Part shown: piece by piece, positions 61,591 through 64,000 of the stretch
How the letters are laid out: the number at the start of each line of letters is the position of its first letter
How positions within the stretch are numbered: the stretch's first letter is position 1
Source of the DNA: Spodoptera frugiperda
Taxonomy: Eukaryota; Arthropoda; Insecta; Lepidoptera; Noctuidae
Direction: 5' to 3'
NCBI RefSeq assembly: GCF_023101765.2
Contig: NC_064224.1
Span: 10,062,103 to 10,126,102, forward strand
DNA length: 64,000 nt
The notes under the pieces: model-generated
Told to the model about the DNA's origin: nothing
Seen by the model: the letters and a program-made list of their open reading frames with translations, nothing else
The model's database searches: none
Program-made: the position numbers and the translations under genes

Positions 61591-61670
61591 GGACGCGTCG
61601 CCCGGCGCCCGGCGCTGGCTCGGGGCGCGCGGCACTCGGCGACGCCGGCGGTGGCGTCTTGCGCGCGGTT
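61591..61670. other. GC- and CpG-rich island in the cpx intron
   Basis: ggacgcgtcgcccggcgccc, ggcgctggctcggggcgcgc and cgacgccggcggtggcg stand out from AT-rich surroundings. It may mark an alternative promoter of complexin or a regulatory element. No frame or splice site supports coding. Confidence 0.4.
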
Positions 61671-62166
61671 TTTCTTCAGCGTTTTTTTAATTAAATATCC
61701 GTTGAACTTTAACGTTTTGTGAATATTAATAGGTTATTCTAAGATTTAAATAATAATGAATTTGTTGTTTGTGTTGCGTTTGTTAACGTTATGAATAATT
61801 TCGATGTCATTCGCTTTCTGTCAATAGGGATCGATCTTATGATTTTTCATTATTTGTTTTAAAAAATGCAGTAAGGTATATTTTTCTATATTCGCCTTAC
61901 AAAAAAAAAAAAACACTCTTGATCCACGGCAAGAAAAAGACCAGTTTCCTTACATAATTCGGTGACTGTACAAAAGACAAGAAACTAAGCCCTGTATATA
62001 GACTGTAGAACACACATACTACATCAATACACACATATAGATGAAAATTTACAGTATATAATTATATAACGCGGTCGCGATTCAAACTGTACGGCTTCCA
62101 CTTATAATTGAATTGGTGTTCTAGCCTCAGCCGAGTCTAGACCTAGGCAGCCTGAGTGAGTCTCGC

Positions 62167-62176
62167 GTGACGTCAC
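62167..62176. promoter_or_regulatory. Perfect CRE palindrome (TGACGTCA)
   Basis: gtgacgtcac contains the full 8-bp CREB/ATF site. It lies in the upstream cpx intron, 500 bp from the GC island on the gene's transcribed strand. A single occurrence of an 8-mer has limited weight. Confidence 0.25.
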
Positions 62177-62514
62177 CGTCGGCCGGACAACTTGCTTCAT
62201 TTACATTCCATGTTCACAGACAGTGTCGATAGGGATTTAGAGATGAACCGAGTTTGTTTGATGTAGTCATTCTATTTGTTGTTTTGGTTATGTTTGAATA
62301 GTTTTAAATGTTGTGTTATTGAAAACTATAACATTATTTGAGAAAATTTTAGCTATTTTATTTGGTTAGCATCTTTATCATGTTAATTATCACATCGTGT
62401 AGCGAATGAATTCTTTGGCGACTGGGTGTTTTAGTTTTTTTGATAAATACTTAAATTTTAGGGCATACATCTTTTACTGTTTATTGAAAGAATATTGCTA
62501 TGTCAGGTCTTTTA

Positions 62515-62703
62515 TATACGATGTGCACCAATTTTTCACTCTATTTGTACTAGAAATCCCATGTAATAAGGAGTAAGCCTATTACCATATATTGGACACA
62601 ATTCTATGCTCCGTGCCTGAGCCCAGAAATATTTTGCCCGACCCAGGGATCGAACCCGAGACCCCTTTTCGGCAATCGCACTTGCGTCCACTCGACCAAC
62701 GTT
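62515..62703 (-). mobile_element. tRNA-related SINE, family 1, copy 5 (truncated tail)
   Basis: Reverse-oriented: gatcgaacccgagacccctt and cctattaccatatattggac match the family, but the tail segment present in other copies is missing or diverged. Confidence 0.65.
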
Positions 62704-62992
62704 TTTTTTTTAGTTTATTATCTAGCCATACAAATGGGATTATCGATTGTGTTTTATAAAATACATTCATCTAAAGCTAGCTCCATGAATCCAAGCAGAC
62801 TCCGAGACATACATCCGTGGTCACTTAGCTAAGCAAATACAGTCGTTAACGGAGTATCGACGACATTACAGTAATGGCGTCCAGTAAACAAACTCATAAA
62901 GTTAATTGGGACGGAACGGCTCGTGTTGTTGCTATTATCGCCATATTTATGATAAAGGGGGGGCATTGGAGGGGTCACTGCGAGGGAGGGAA

Positions 62993-63215
62993 CCAGTATA
63001 AACTGATATTTAAATATACAGACAGATTATACAAAGCGAGTCCATGATACACTGGTTTTGTATACCTTGATTTGCGTGTGTACATGCTGTTTTATGTAAA
63101 CCAGTATAAGTTGACCGGTACTTGTGCAAAAAGATTATACAAAGCGAGACCATGATACACTGGTTTATTATAGCTAGATATGCAGCTGTGTGGACATGCT
63201 GTTTAAGTACACCTT
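62993..63215. repeat. Two-copy tandem repeat, 108-bp period
   Basis: ccagtata starts at 62993 and 63101. Both units contain agattatacaaagcgag, ccatgatacactggttt and acatgctgttt. Within each unit ccagt and actgg are inverted. Confidence 0.75.
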
Positions 63216-63423
63216 CAAGTATGATTTAGTTGTAAACTGTGCAAGGGGTTGTATAGTACATATACATTATATGTGAAGGGATATTGATGTTGATGGTTGA
63301 TGATGGAGGAAGTCGTAAAATCAAGTTGATGGTTTCGGGATGTTAATGTGTGTTTGTTAATGCAGTGGTATTTATTAGATGTTAAATAATATTTATATTA
63401 GACAAATAATAGTTATCACACTG

Positions 63424-63508
63424 TTAGTGGCTACTGCTGACCAAAGCCTCGTTCTGCATGAAGAAGGTTTGAGTATTAATCATCACGTTTGCTCAATACA
63501 TATTGGCC
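63424..63508 (+). mobile_element. LINE-derived repeat, copy 2
   Basis: tggctactgctgaccaaagc, gaagaaggtttgagtattaa and catcacgtttgctcaataca match 50641-50740. Confidence 0.5.
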
Positions 63509-63709
63509 AAGTCATAAATACTTGAATTTTTAGTGAAATGAACCATACACTAAACAACAATGAACGAGGTCTTATCAGTAAAATGCCCATTATCACCAAT
63601 GTCTCCTAAATTGAAAGAAACTTAGGAGTTCCTTTAAATTTAAAAAACTGAACATCAATTTAGTTTTCGCCAAACTATAAGTGACACCTTTTTTTGAGCA
63701 TCGCATTGC

Positions 63710-63812
63710 GTGAGACAAGAGGAAGTATCAGACTCTTACTAACTAAAAATCACCCCGTTCCTACTCCTACTTTTCGACCCGGAGCTCCGGTAACCACAGC
63801 TCCGGGTCATAA
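63710..63812. repeat. 'ccccgttcctactcctgctt' family, copy 4 (degraded)
   Basis: accccgttcctactcctact with the preceding tcagactcttactaac and the following ggagctccggtaac. The gctaggtagtccgc block is lost. Confidence 0.5.
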
Positions 63813-64000
63813 GTCACACCTAACAGAACAAGTAAGAGGTTAGTTTAGGTGCTTCCTCATGTTAAATAACTTTTAGTTGAATGATAGTTTGGGGGTGATT
63901 GGCGAAAACAGCCATTATTCTCATTAATATTGTAATCACTCACTCAACAAGACAGTCCTAGAGACCTATAAAAACTATCTAATATAGAAGCAAAAGTTTC

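Larger units (their letters stand above)
59467..62514. other. Upstream complexin intron, left part
   Basis: No coding exon with the expected complexin N-terminus was found. AT-rich DNA surrounds GC-richer blocks at 60470-60650 and 61320-61690. A small acat repeat lies at 59935-59950. Confidence 0.4.

Overview
The window is AT-rich, intron-rich, metazoan nuclear DNA. It almost certainly comes from a moth (Lepidoptera). The protein set is insect-like: an Hr96 nuclear receptor with the ESCKA P-box, an insect-type complexin ending in CVMQ, and DNAAF1. The introns are packed with tRNA-related SINEs, palindromic MITEs and LINE 3' ends of types common in moth genomes. A noctuid-like moth is my best guess, from the resemblance of the main SINE family to the HaSE SINEs of Helicoverpa. 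Nothing bacterial or viral is present.

Layout. (1) About 112-8242, + strand: the DNAAF1/dtr homologue (dynein arm assembly factor). I reconstructed 17 coding exons with consistent splice phases, giving about 1,960-1,990 residues. A giant 5' exon adds about 820 residues before the leucine-rich repeats. A possible RFX X-box lies at 72-85. (2) 12634-33004, - strand: the complete nuclear receptor Hr96, eight coding exons and 564 residues, with several TE-rich introns. The largest (10.4 kb) holds a three-copy 240-bp tandem repeat and a Tc1/mariner-like DD41D transposon. That transposase is split by a 1.7-kb LTR element resembling a TRIM (terminal-repeat retrotransposon in miniature). (3) 35709-39620, + strand: a secreted heparanase-like (GH79) protein, six exons and 820 residues, with both catalytic glutamates positioned but an unusual charged C-terminal tail containing furin-type sites. 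Hr96 and this gene are divergent, separated by 2.7 kb of DNA with a SINE and a LINE fragment. (4) 44912-59466 and beyond the right edge, - strand: complexin (cpx). Three 3' coding exons are visible, the 14-kb intron contains one possible extra in-phase exon, and the 5' coding exon lies outside the window. The heparanase-like gene and cpx converge, with candidate poly(A) signals about 30 bp apart near 40.15-40.19 kb, implying a cpx 3'UTR of about 4.7 kb.

The four genes share no obvious pathway: ciliary dynein assembly, xenobiotic/lipid-sensing transcription, extracellular matrix glycan biology and synaptic vesicle fusion. Most of the non-coding DNA consists of introns and mobile-element debris. 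The most unusual structures are the LTR element nested in an otherwise open transposase, the N-terminally extended DNAAF1, the heparanase tail, and the possible extra complexin exon.
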